Shown one piece after another: positions 36,431 through 44,302 of a stretch of 64,000 nucleotides of DNA. The stretch is taken from NCBI GenBank assembly GCA_964509425.1, contig CAZDWZ010000010.1:62001-126000 (forward strand), given 5' to 3'. The stretch's first letter is position 1. Each line of letters starts with the position of its first letter. The position numbers and the translations under genes were made by a program. Source of the stretch: CAZDWZ01 sp964509425 (GTDB lineage Bacteria > Bdellovibrionota_C > UBA2361 > SZUA-149 > CAZDWZ01). The notes under the pieces are model-generated. The model saw only the letters and a program-made list of their open reading frames with translations, did no database searches and was not told the DNA's origin.

Positions 36431-38278
36431 ATGGCTCTCGCGTCTGGGACATCACCAACATCCAACTCCCCAATGAATAACCGACCAGCCCCAGGCTCGC
36501 CGAACCCCGAACACCAAAAGGCGCTCGCCATCATCTTCTGCCTGTTCATGCTGCTGCTCTACAAGCAGACCATCTGGGACCCGTATTTCCATCCTCCGGC
36601 GCAAGTCGCGCCGAAACCAGCCCCGAAACAAGCGGCCCCGGTGGATTACGGAAACGACGCGTATGAAGAGCCGGGCGCTCCCGCTCCTCAGGCTTCCACC
36701 GCCCCGGCGCCCGCTCCGATTCAAGCCCAGCTTCCGGCGCCAGGCTCCCCACCGCCTCAGGGCTACCCGACCGACGGGCAAGTGAAGTCGGTCGGCGTCG
36801 TGGTCGTCCAGACGAGAGATTACTCGGCAGGCATCTCCCTCCTCGGCGGCCGCGTCACGGAATTCTTCCTGAACAACTACAAAGAGACGCTTGATCATCC
36901 CGAGAAAAAGCTGAACATGGTGGACCATGTGGAGAAAGCCCCTCTCCCGCTCGGAATCTACTCTGGAACGATGAACGATGCGTGGGTGCAGTATCGCATC
37001 GTCTCGGGAATCGCGCGCGGCGCAGCCGGCAACTACGGCCCTCTCGAGCTTGCCGCCGACGGAACCGGCGAGATCGTGCTGGAAGGCCAGTTTCACGACG
37101 GACGCACCATCCGGAAGACGCTCAAATTCGCAGGCACCGGATTTACCATCGACGTTGCCGCGAAAGTCAGCGCTCCCTCGACCGATGCGGCACGCGTCTC
37201 ACTCGAGTGGACCAAACTCATTCCGAAAGACTCTCCGCGGCTCCTCGATCCGTATCAGACCAGCAGCTTCGTCTGGTTCGACGGACAAAAGGCCCTTCGC
37301 GAAGACGTGACCAAGCTCCCTGCCGAGCCGATTGAGCTCTCCCCGCTTCGCTGGGTCTCCCTCTCGGATAAGTATTTCATGGTCGCGCTCATCACTCCCG
37401 GCGACCTCCTCCCAGCAAAAATCATGAAAAGCGGCGATCTCTACCGCGGCCGCATGAGCGGCAGCGAAACAGCGGTGAGCGCGCAAGTTTTCGTCGGCCC
37501 CAAAAATCTCGAGCTCCTGAAGTCCATGGGCTTCGAGCTGAAACGGGACATCAACTTCGGGAAAACGGCGCTTATTGCTGCTCCGCTCGCCTCCCTCCTC
37601 CACTGGCTCTTCGGGATTCTCGGGAACTACGGTCTTGCGATTATCGTGCTCACCATCATCGTGAAGATCTGCCTCCACCCGCTCACCGCAAGTTCCTACA
37701 AACAGATGAAAGGTATGCAGGACCTCGCGCCGGAGCTCGCGAAAATTAAGGAGAGCATCACGGACAAGCAGCAACAGCAGCTCGCCATGATGCAGCTCTA
37801 CAAAACGAAAAACGTAAATCCGCTGGGCGGCTGTCTTCCGATCTTCCTCCAGATGCCAGTTTTCTTCGGCTTGTTCTCGGCGCTTCAGCTCTCTATCGAA
37901 CTTCGTCACGCGCCGTTTGCGTTCTGGATTCACGATCTCTCCGCTCCGGAGAAATTGATGGTTGGCGGGATCTCGCTTCCGGTGATGGTCGTTCTCTTCG
38001 TGATTTCGATGCTCATCCAGCAGTGGACAACACCGACTACCCTCGACGCGACCCAGAAGAAAATAATGCTCGCGATGCCGCTTGTCTTCGGATTTATGTT
38101 CGCGGGAATGCCGGCGGGGCTTACGCTCTACTGGCTCACGAACAATACGATCTCCATCTGCCAGCAGATTGGGCTTAGGAAGGGCGGAATCAAGCATGCG
38201 CTCGGCCTCACCCTCGGTTCCTCACTTGGAGTCTTCCTTTTTGCGTGGGCCCTAGTCCAAGTCTCCGCCAAACCCTAG
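36431..38278 (+). CDS. yidC: Membrane protein insertase YidC
   Basis: 615 residues, the Gram-negative form. It inserts and folds inner-membrane proteins with or without Sec. The N-terminal anchor is about residues 29-46, a Pro/Ala/Gln-rich linker follows (about 58-115), then the large periplasmic beta domain (about 120-380) and the conserved five-helix core (about 385-600) with SSYKQMKGMQDLAPELAKIK, NPLGGCLPIFLQMPVFFGLF and GLTLYWLTNN. An alternative start at 36476 would shorten it by 15 residues. The long periplasmic domain supports a diderm organism. The REP palindrome begins at the base after its stop codon. Confidence 0.97.
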   Translation: MALASGTSPTSNSPMNNRPAPGSPNPEHQKALAIIFCLFMLLLYKQTIWDPYFHPPAQVAPKPAPKQAAPVDYGNDAYEEPGAPAPQASTAPAPAPIQAQLPAPGSPPPQGYPTDGQVKSVGVVVVQTRDYSAGISLLGGRVTEFFLNNYKETLDHPEKKLNMVDHVEKAPLPLGIYSGTMNDAWVQYRIVSGIARGAAGNYGPLELAADGTGEIVLEGQFHDGRTIRKTLKFAGTGFTIDVAAKVSAPSTDAARVSLEWTKLIPKDSPRLLDPYQTSSFVWFDGQKALREDVTKLPAEPIELSPLRWVSLSDKYFMVALITPGDLLPAKIMKSGDLYRGRMSGSETAVSAQVFVGPKNLELLKSMGFELKRDINFGKTALIAAPLASLLHWLFGILGNYGLAIIVLTIIVKICLHPLTASSYKQMKGMQDLAPELAKIKESITDKQQQQLAMMQLYKTKNVNPLGGCLPIFLQMPVFFGLFSALQLSIELRHAPFAFWIHDLSAPEKLMVGGISLPVMVVLFVISMLIQQWTTPTTLDATQKKIMLAMPLVFGFMFAGMPAGLTLYWLTNNTISICQQIGLRKGGIKHALGLTLGSSLGVFLFAWALVQVSAKP

Positions 38279-38402
38279 CTGGGAAGGGAGATTTTGACGT
38301 AGCTCTTCGTTGGAAGAGTGGCTGCTGGTGCTCATTTGCAGTAGCAAACTCCGCTCCTCGCCACTCTTCCGCCTCGATCTCCGCCAAAATCTCCCTTCCC
38401 AG
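38279..38402. repeat. REP-like palindrome A, directly after yidC
   Basis: Perfect 18-bp outer arms, CTGGGAAGGGAGATTTTG (38279-38296) and CAAAATCTCCCTTCCCAG (38385-38402). Inside, GTAG (38299-38302) precedes the hairpin CTCTTC-GTTG-GAAGAG (38303-38318), and GGAAGAGTGGC pairs with GCCACTCTTCC. GTAG before a short hairpin is the mark of REP sequences used by RAYT transposases. It may also end the yidC transcript. Confidence 0.8.
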
Positions 38403-38404
38403 CA

Positions 38405-38525
38405 GGGCCGGGGTCCTTCGGCGTAGCTCTTCGTTGAAAGAGCGGCTTCCACCTTCGCTGAAGCTACGGTGGACACGCATTTACGGGTAATAAACTCCGC
38501 TCCTCGCCACTCTTTCGCCTTTGAA
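38405..38525. repeat. REP-like palindrome B, adjacent to A
   Basis: GTAG (38423-38426), CTCTTC-GTTG-AAAGAG (38427-38442) and the later AAACTCCGCTCCTCGCCACT repeat parts of element A at about 75-80% identity by eye. A second inner pair CCACC/GGTGG lies at about 38450-38475. Two such elements in tandem resemble a BIME/REPIN doublet. Confidence 0.7.
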
Positions 38526-38542
38526 CTGGCAAGCGGCCTTCG

Positions 38543-38852
38543 TTCTCAGTCTCTGTCTCAGCCTCCATCTCAGTCTCAGTCTCAGTCTTGGTCTCGGTCT
38601 CCCTCTCGATTCTCAGTCTCAGACTATTCCCTCCATCTCAGTCTCCATCTTCGTCTCTGTATTCTTTCTCTTTCTCGGGCTCGAACTTCGATTCTGGTTT
38701 TTTGAGGAGAGGGAGATGGAGACAGAGATGGAGAGTTTAGACTGAGGCTGAGAATTGAGACGGAGACCAAGACTGAGACTGAGACTGAGACTGAGATCGA
38801 GATGGAGACTGAGAGTTGAGACCAAGACCAAGACTGGGACGGAGACTGAAAA
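38543..38852. repeat. Hexamer-arm palindromic element, copy 3
   Basis: Left arm of CTCAGT units (38543-38660), a centre with the words ACTTCGATTCTGGTTTTTTG (about 38687-38706), and a right arm of ACTGAG units to about 38850. It lies directly after the REP doublet. Confidence 0.88.
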
Positions 38853-39104
38853 AAAAAGACGGAGAAAGAACCCTTGCGGGAAACCTCTTCGTCTCCTCTG
38901 TCTTTTTCCCTTCCGCCGCTCATCTTGAGCAGCAGGCGAAGGGATCCGGCGAGACAGTTCCGTTTTGCTTGTCGCGAGAGGTCCGGGTTTTCGGACTTCG
39001 GAGCCTATTTATCCGTTGGAACGGATAATCCGGGGCTCAATCGGAAATGCGTTGCGGGGTGGAGCTCGCGCGTGCCGAAAGCACGAGCTCCGGAATCCCG
39101 GTTC
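38853..39104. other. 3' flank of duplicated DUF3228 block, copy 1
   Basis: AGACGGAGAAAGAA (38859-38872) and later words such as GCGAGAGGTCCG and ACTTCGGAGCC recur in the same order at 42848-43124. GTCCG/CGGAC and ATCCGTT/AACGGAT form small hairpins here. Taken with the upstream side, this makes a block of roughly 1.2 kb that is present twice. Confidence 0.6.
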
Positions 39105-39671
39105 TCAGGCCTTCGGCGGTGCTTCGGCCTCCCTCATGCACTTGTCCGACCAGTAGATGATCGCGCGGACGAACTCGTCGGCGGTGTAGACCGCCACCGA
39201 GCCGCCCGTGAGACCCGCCATGTTCCGCGCCATCGCCATCGGATGGGGCGGCTCGGCAAACTCGCCCGGAGAGGCGTTGATGGACGCGATCTGCCACGCG
39301 GGGCCGTCCGGGTCGGCGTACTTCCCGGCCTCCTCCTTGGTGTAGACGATGATGACCACCCGCCGGGCGGGCAGCTTCTGCCCGCCCACGGCGCGGAACT
39401 GCAGATACGGGGCCTCGGAAGCGTCCCGCGCCGTAAACAGCGCCTTCAGCACCGTGCCGCTGTCCACTTTGACCACCGCGCTGAAGAATCCCTCGGGGGG
39501 CACGACCACCTCCATGCAGCCGTTCGCCCTCCCGGGCGTGCCGCTCTCCCAGTGCGCCTCGACCAGGCGGCACAACTCGGCTTCCGTGCCGGAGAAGTGG
39601 GAGTAGGCGCTCGTGGCGGTGTGGCGGCGGCGGGCGAACTGGGTGACGCCGATGTTCGGAATGCGGCTCAT
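39105..39671 (-). CDS. DUF3228 family protein, copy 1
   Basis: 188 residues from the ATG at 39671. The C-terminal half follows DUF3228: VIIVYTKEEAGK, WQIASINA, the Pro-rich PHPMAMARNMAGLTGGS and a closing Tyr-Trp-Ser (IIYWSDKCM). DUF3228 is a cytoplasmic family of unknown function in bacteria, plants and fungi. A paralogue of about 60-65% identity by eye lies at 43125-43667, and both share flanking DNA. A frame running upstream (to 39743) is not conserved between copies, so the ATG at 39671 is preferred. Codon use is strongly G/C-ending. Family call moderately sure; function unknown. Confidence 0.75.
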   Translation of the reverse strand: MSRIPNIGVTQFARRRHTATSAYSHFSGTEAELCRLVEAHWESGTPGRANGCMEVVVPPEGFFSAVVKVDSGTVLKALFTARDASEAPYLQFRAVGGQKLPARRVVIIVYTKEEAGKYADPDGPAWQIASINASPGEFAEPPHPMAMARNMAGLTGGSVAVYTADEFVRAIIYWSDKCMREAEAPPKA

Positions 39672-39720
39672 GGGACCTGAATCCTCTTCCTCTTCCGGCG
39701 CCTCGCGGCCCGGCGGAGGG

Positions 39721-39753
39721 GGTTGTTGTTGTCCGGTAACCAACCGGAGCCCC
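39721..39753 (-). promoter_or_regulatory. Conserved 33-nt upstream element of DUF3228 copy 1
   Basis: This 33-nt stretch (plus strand begins GGTTGTTGTTGTCCGG and ends CGGAGCCCC) matches 43719-43751 at 31 of 33 positions, while DNA on both sides has diverged. In both copies it begins about 50 nt before the start codon. The sense strand can pair GGTTG with CAACC. It may be a promoter part, an operator or a 5'-UTR element. Confidence 0.6.
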
Positions 39754-40373
39754 GGGGGGCAGGTTCAGACGGACTGGAGTTGGGACGTTTCCCGCTTGAA
39801 AAGCAGAAATGCTTCTCGAGCGGAAAACGTTCCGCTCCGGACTCGTCTTCCCCGCGATCCAAAAAGCTGGACCGGGCCCTCGCAGGGAGAACAGCAAACC
39901 GTTTGGAGACGTTGAAAAATTTCCTGTTCCGGAGGCGGAGCCACCGGAGAGCAGGGAACCAGTTGTTCTTTCTCGCGTCTCTCGATGCGCCGCACTGGTC
40001 GTGCAAGCGTGCGAGAGACGAATAAATTCTTCCTTCGATGGAGAACGGAGAGACCAGCTCAGGCCGGTTCGACTGACCTTTTGCTAGTATTATGAAGAAT
40101 TGTTTTTAGCGGACCTCGCTCGTACGAGGTCCGAAAAGAATGTCTCTAAATTGTCTTCTCGTCTTATCTTTCGGAAACGGATCACGACCACCTTCCGTCA
40201 AGGAACACGAGAAAAGACCGAGAGGCTCATGCTGCAACATGAACCTCCCGTTAACCTGTTCCGACTTCAAGGGGTCACGCTTCCGTCTTCGGAGTTTTTC
40301 CTCGACGGTTCAGTCTTCCTTCTCGCATCTCCCGGTCCGGTCTTTGCAGCGTCCGGGGGAGACTCGACGAGAT
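39754..40373. other. 5' flank of DUF3228 block copy 1, then intergenic DNA
   Basis: No gene. It contains the inverted pair GAGCGGAAAACG/CGTTCCGCTC (about 39818-39836) and the hairpin at 39976-40020. The stretch 40090-40373 shows nothing recognisable apart from a TCTCCCGG/CCGGGGGAGA pair near 40328-40363, just past the end of the next minus-strand gene. Confidence 0.45.
39976..40020 (-). other. Conserved hairpin upstream of DUF3228 copy 1
   Basis: CGTCTCTCG (39976-39984) pairs with CGAGAGACG (40012-40020). The copy-2 equivalent is CGTCTTTCG/CGAAAGACG (43993-44036). One pair changed from C-G to T-A with pairing preserved, and TTCTTTCTC precedes both. This suggests a retained structure, possibly RNA. 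Confidence 0.5.
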
Positions 40374-40823
40374 TCAGACCGGGACGACGTAGGCGGTCAT
40401 CGGCTCTTCGCCCGACCACGCCAGCACACGCACTTTGACGGGCGTTTCCGGCTCGGGCGGCGGGCCGACCCAGCTTCGGCTCGGCTTGCAGGTGACCTCA
40501 CCGTGCAGGTAGACGAGGCCGGCCCCGGAGTCCGCGAACGTCGCGTCGAACTCCACGCCGAGCAGCATCTCCTTGGGGGTGAGCGGCACCTCGGACTTCG
40601 CCACCAGCTCACCGCGGAAGATCCCGCGGCGGTGGCCGAACTCCTCGATGAGATGGATGTCCCACTTCTCGCCCGGCTTCGCGTCGTCGAAGTGCGGGGT
40701 GCCCGTGCGGATGAACACGCGGCAGCGGTACTCGGGGCCGACGATGGCCGTCAGGTCGTTTCCTTGATCGGATTTTTCCAACACACCGGCGTGAGTCTGG
40801 CGGGCCTTCACACGTTCTGACAT
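40374..40823 (-). CDS. Unknown small soluble protein, high-GC orphan gene (EF-Tu-domain-like fold possible)
   Basis: 149 residues from the ATG at 40823; the frame extends upstream but without a better start. Not firmly recognised. The pattern KARQTHAGVLEKSD, YRCRVFIRTGTPHFDD, GIFRGELVAKSEVPLTPKEM and VRVLAWSGEEPMTAYVV is beta-rich and recalls the small beta-barrel domains of translation-factor type, but no key residue confirms that. Codons are strongly G/C-ending. It is a single-gene unit among the orphan genes between yidC and mnmE, with a GC-rich hairpin (40864-40886) upstream. Confidence 0.6.
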   Translation of the reverse strand: MSERVKARQTHAGVLEKSDQGNDLTAIVGPEYRCRVFIRTGTPHFDDAKPGEKWDIHLIEEFGHRRGIFRGELVAKSEVPLTPKEMLLGVEFDATFADSGAGLVYLHGEVTCKPSRSWVGPPPEPETPVKVRVLAWSGEEPMTAYVVPV

Positions 40824-41326
40824 CGGACTACACCAACGCTTTCTGCCGCAGGTTTGGAAAGCTCTCGGGGCGCGGCAAGCCCCGAGGACCTCATTCTTCG
40901 GACGAATCGGTCGGAGGCTTGGCGCCGTACAAAAACGGGATGCAACACCAGCCTCGCACTGTCGAACGGAGGAGCGCCGGGCCTTGAAATTGCCGATCGG
41001 GAGAACAGGGGTAGTTGAAAAATTCAGCGCTTTCGGGGGCAGTTCCGTTGTGGAGTGCGTTGCTGTTTGAAAAATTTTACTCGTCTGCCGAAAAAAATGA
41101 GCAACGAAAAACGAATGGGCGGCGCCGGCGTATGGCCAAGCGGCGGTATTACAGCCGAGTAACACGAATTTAATCGAAATCCAAAATGCGGGAGAGACCT
41201 TCTCGCCGAATCTCTTCGTTGACTCCCGGTGCTACTTTCGGCAACCTGCCGGGCACCAAAGAGCGGCTCGCGAGAATTGCCGCCGGAAAGCGCCCGCGAA
41301 TAAGAACTCCGCGCATAAAGACCACT
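40824..41326. other. Intergenic stretch upstream of mnmE
   Basis: About 500 bp without a supported gene. The hairpin CTCGGGG...CCCCGAG (40864-40886) lies in the leader of the minus-strand gene at 40823. An open frame joins mnmE from 41186 but has no family match before 41327. The mnmE promoter should be here. Confidence 0.45.
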
Positions 41327-42736
41327 ATGAAGTCTTCGACGGACACGATTGCCGCCCCGATTACCCCGCCTGGGCGCGGGCCGGTTGCCGTCGTGAGATT
41401 GAGCGGGGATCGGATCGGCGCTTGCCTGCCACGACTCAGCCCCCGATCTGATCAGATTCTCCTCTCCAAGCGAGGTGCGGTGTATTCGCCGCTTTTAGAG
41501 GAGAGCGGTAAAATTCTCGACTACGCGATCTTCACTTTCTTTCCGGGGCCGAACAGCTTCACCGGCGAGGACTGCCTCGAGATCGCGGTCCACGGGAGCC
41601 CGTACATCGTCCGGAAACTCCTCTCGCTTCTCGGCGGATACGGGATCCGCGCTGCGAGGCCGGGAGAGTTCAGCGAACGAGCGTTTTTAAATGGAAAAAT
41701 GGACCTGAGCCAGGTCGAGGCGGTCGCCGATCTCATCTCCGCTGAGACGGAAGTGCAGGCGAGGGTCGCCAGAGATCAACTGGAAGGAAAGCTCTCGAAG
41801 GCTATCTCTGATCTTGGGGAGCCGCTTCGCGATCTCCTCGCCGAGGTCGAAGCCTACATCGATTTTCCCGATGAAGACATCGAGCCGCTCACGCATAAAG
41901 GCTGGCTTTCGGTCATCGAATCACTTCTCGTGCGAATTCAAGTGCTGGTAAAGAGCTTTGAACAGGGCCGCCTCTGTCGGGAAGGCGCGCTCGTCGTCCT
42001 CGCGGGTCTCCCAAACGCCGGGAAATCAAGCCTTTTAAACGCTCTTCTCGGCGAAGAGCGCGCCATCGTGACGCCTATTGCCGGAACGACGAGAGACAGC
42101 ATCGAGGAGCTCGCGAGCTTAAACGGTTTTGCCGTTCGACTCTGTGATACCGCGGGACTGCTCGATACGGCAGAGAATCGCACTCCGGATGAAGTCGAAA
42201 AGATTGGCATCGAACGAAGTTGGAAGAAACTTTCTTCCGCCGAGCTCGTGCTTTTCGTCGCGGATACGAGCGTGAGTTTTGAGGATCAATTCAAAGCAGG
42301 CCAGGTGTTTGAGCAAGTAAAAGCCGCTGCAAAGTCCCTCCTCATCGTCGCGAACAAAGTGGATCTTCGCCCGGCAGGAACAGTGGTGCCCAAACTCGAA
42401 GCGCTCGCCGTGAAGGACGCGGAGAACATCGTTCCGCTCTCGGCGACTTCCGGAGCCGGCATCGATCTCCTCCGCGAGAGAATTTCCGAGAAAATTTTCT
42501 CCGGCGGTGTTGCCGCAGGAAGTCTCTTGGTCACAAACGAACGCCATTCCGTCGCCCTCCGAGACGCAAAGGAGGAGCTTACCACCGCGCTCGGCGCGAT
42601 TCGCGCGGGACATCCCCCGGAGATAATCAGCTTTCATCTCCGAACGGCGTTAAACGCGCTGAGCGACATCATCGGGATTACCTACACCGACGACATTTTG
42701 GGCCGTATTTTCTCGAAGTTTTGCATCGGAAAGTAG
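41327..42736 (+). CDS. mnmE: tRNA uridine-5-carboxymethylaminomethyl GTPase MnmE
   Basis: 469 residues from the ATG at 41327 (STDTIAAPITPPGRGPVAVVR is the usual MnmE start; 47 extra upstream codons do not fit). With MnmG it modifies the wobble uridine of certain tRNAs. The N-terminal folate-binding domain has PGPNSFTGEDCLEI and RPGEFSERAFLNGKMDL. The G domain has G1 GLPNAGKSS, G2 GTTRD, G3 DTAG and G4 NKVD. The C-terminus is the diagnostic FCIGK. It is normally close behind yidC; here about 3 kb of repeats and orphan genes separate them. Confidence 0.97.
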   Translation: MKSSTDTIAAPITPPGRGPVAVVRLSGDRIGACLPRLSPRSDQILLSKRGAVYSPLLEESGKILDYAIFTFFPGPNSFTGEDCLEIAVHGSPYIVRKLLSLLGGYGIRAARPGEFSERAFLNGKMDLSQVEAVADLISAETEVQARVARDQLEGKLSKAISDLGEPLRDLLAEVEAYIDFPDEDIEPLTHKGWLSVIESLLVRIQVLVKSFEQGRLCREGALVVLAGLPNAGKSSLLNALLGEERAIVTPIAGTTRDSIEELASLNGFAVRLCDTAGLLDTAENRTPDEVEKIGIERSWKKLSSAELVLFVADTSVSFEDQFKAGQVFEQVKAAAKSLLIVANKVDLRPAGTVVPKLEALAVKDAENIVPLSATSGAGIDLLRERISEKIFSGGVAAGSLLVTNERHSVALRDAKEELTTALGAIRAGHPPEIISFHLRTALNALSDIIGITYTDDILGRIFSKFCIGK

Positions 42737-43124
42737 GAGCGCTCATTCCAAGGTGCTTGCACCTCCGCTAAACCAACGGTGGACAAGCGTGATCAGTGCG
42801 CAAGCCCTGCTCTCTGCATGTTGGGATGATGATCTATAATGAAAGAAGACGGAGAAAGAATTCCCTTGTGAGGAACCTTCACGTCTCCTTCATCGTCTCT
42901 CTACCGGCTTGCAGATCCAATCCTGGACACTGCGGAGCCGGCATCGGCGAGACGAGGCCGGAATATGTGTCTCGAGAGGTCCGCCCGCGAGCGAACTTCG
43001 GAGCCTTTTTACCGTGTCGTACGCCCTCGCGGGCTACTAACACAGCGTCCGGGGCTCAGGCGGAAATGTCGTTGCCAGTGGGACCGCGCTTGCCGAGAGC
43101 GCAGATCCCGGTGAAGCGAGCGCC
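42737..43124. other. 3' flank of duplicated DUF3228 block, copy 2
   Basis: AGACGGAGAAAGAA (about 42847-42861), CGAGAGGTCCG and ACTTCGGAGCC match the copy-1 flank at 38853-39104 in order. CCGCTAAACCAACGGTGGAC (about 42766-42785) resembles part of REP-like element B. GCCCTCGCGGGC (about 43022-43033) is a hairpin in the place where copy 1 has a different hairpin. Confidence 0.55.
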
Positions 43125-43667
43125 TTAGCCGCGCATCGCTTTGTCCGACCAATACAGGATGGCCGCGACCAGCTCTTCCGCCGAGTATCTCGCCGTCGAG
43201 CCACCCGCGAGGCCCGCCATGTTGCGGGCCATGGACATCGGGTGAGGCGGCTCCGCACCCTCCTCGGCGGAGGCGTTGATACTCGCGATCTGCCACTCCG
43301 GTCCGTCCGGGTCGGCATACGTGCCCGCGGCCTCCTTCGTGTAGAGGATAATGGCCACGCTCCTCGCCGGGAGCTTCTCACCCCCGATGGCGCGGAACTG
43401 AAGGTACGGGGCTTCGCCTTTGGCCCGAGCCTCGAACACGGCTTTCAGCTCCGTCGTTTCGTCGACCTTGACGACGCCGGAGAAGAATCCTTCCGCCGGG
43501 ACCTTGATGAGCAGGCTGTCCTTCGCCCGCCCCGGCTCGGCGGTCGCCCAGTGCGCCTCGACGAGGCGGCACAAAGCTTCTTCCGTGCCGCCGTAGTACG
43601 AATACGGGCTGGCGGGGGTGTGACGTTCGCGGGCGAAGAGAGTCATGCCGACAGTGTGAGTGGACAT
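43125..43667 (-). CDS. DUF3228 family protein, copy 2
   Basis: 180 residues from the ATG at 43667. It is a paralogue of the 39105 gene: both share TEEALCRLVEAHWA-type, FEARAKGEAPYLQFRAIGGE, KLPARS, WQIASINAS and PPHPMSMARNMAGLAGGS segments, and it ends YWSDKAMRG. The open frame continues to 44012, but that extension is not conserved in frame between the two copies, so it is probably not translated. High-GC codons. The conserved 33-nt element lies 52 nt before the start. Function unknown. Confidence 0.75.
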   Translation of the reverse strand: MSTHTVGMTLFARERHTPASPYSYYGGTEEALCRLVEAHWATAEPGRAKDSLLIKVPAEGFFSGVVKVDETTELKAVFEARAKGEAPYLQFRAIGGEKLPARSVAIILYTKEAAGTYADPDGPEWQIASINASAEEGAEPPHPMSMARNMAGLAGGSTARYSAEELVAAILYWSDKAMRG

Positions 43668-43718
43668 GGGACGCAGGGTCCTTCTCCTCAACCGGGCCTT
43701 ACGGCGTGCGGCTGAGGG

Positions 43719-43751
43719 GGTTGTTGTTATCCGGGAACCAACCGGAGCCCC
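43719..43751 (-). promoter_or_regulatory. Conserved 33-nt upstream element of DUF3228 copy 2
   Basis: It matches 39721-39753 at 31 of 33 positions and lies at the same distance from the start codon. The flanking DNA is far less similar, which argues for selection on this stretch. Confidence 0.6.
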
Positions 43752-44302
43752 AAAGGGCAAGGAAGTGGGCGTGGATCGGGACAGTACCCGGCTGGAAAAA
43801 CGTAAATGGTTTCCCAAACGGGCACTGTCGCCGAACAGTGCCGCTCGCCGGCTCCGCCTCTCTTGGAAAGAGGCAAAGTGGAACCGGCAGACAGATTTCA
43901 AATATTCCGGAATTGGAGACTGAGAATCGTTCAAGTCTTCCGGATCTCCGCGACGGGAGAACACGGAAGTTAAAACCTGGAATTCTTTCTCACGTCTTTC
44001 GGGCCGCCGCACCAGAGCGCAAGCAGGCGAAAGACGCTTTTATTTTCTCTCGATCTCTTAATGGAAGAGAGCAGCCCGGCAACATCTGCGGCAGCTATTC
44101 CCGTTATGTGGATTGTTTCGTGTGGATTTATGGTGAGAATGTTGATTGTCTCGCATAGTTTCCTAACAAACGGCTGGAATGACTCCGCTCCGGCGGAACT
44201 CATTTTTCTCTTCTGAATTTGCAGTGAGAGTACAGGGCAGAGCCGCCCACGAACTGCCCGATTTAATTCGTGCCGTACGTGCAAATTAATCCGCCTGGCG
44301 CT
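43752..44302. other. 5' flank of DUF3228 block copy 2, then intergenic DNA
   Basis: No gene. It contains CAGTGCCCG / CGAACAGTGCCG-type short repeats (about 43825-43850) and the hairpin at 43993-44036. The right end is A/T-richer and precedes the stop of the large minus-strand gene. Confidence 0.45.
43993..44036 (-). other. Conserved hairpin upstream of DUF3228 copy 2
   Basis: CGTCTTTCG (43993-44001) pairs with CGAAAGACG (44028-44036). It is the counterpart of 39976-40020 with one compensatory base-pair change. Confidence 0.5.

Noticed and set aside
36220..36480. Collagen-like frame overlapping the end of yidD and start of yidC
   Set aside because: It overlaps two certain genes and has no ribosome site. 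The Gly-x-y reading comes from the 9-nt repeat.
43668..44012. N-terminal extension of DUF3228 copy 2
   Set aside because: The two paralogues have different frames upstream of the ATG although their DNA is related, so the extension is not under coding selection.
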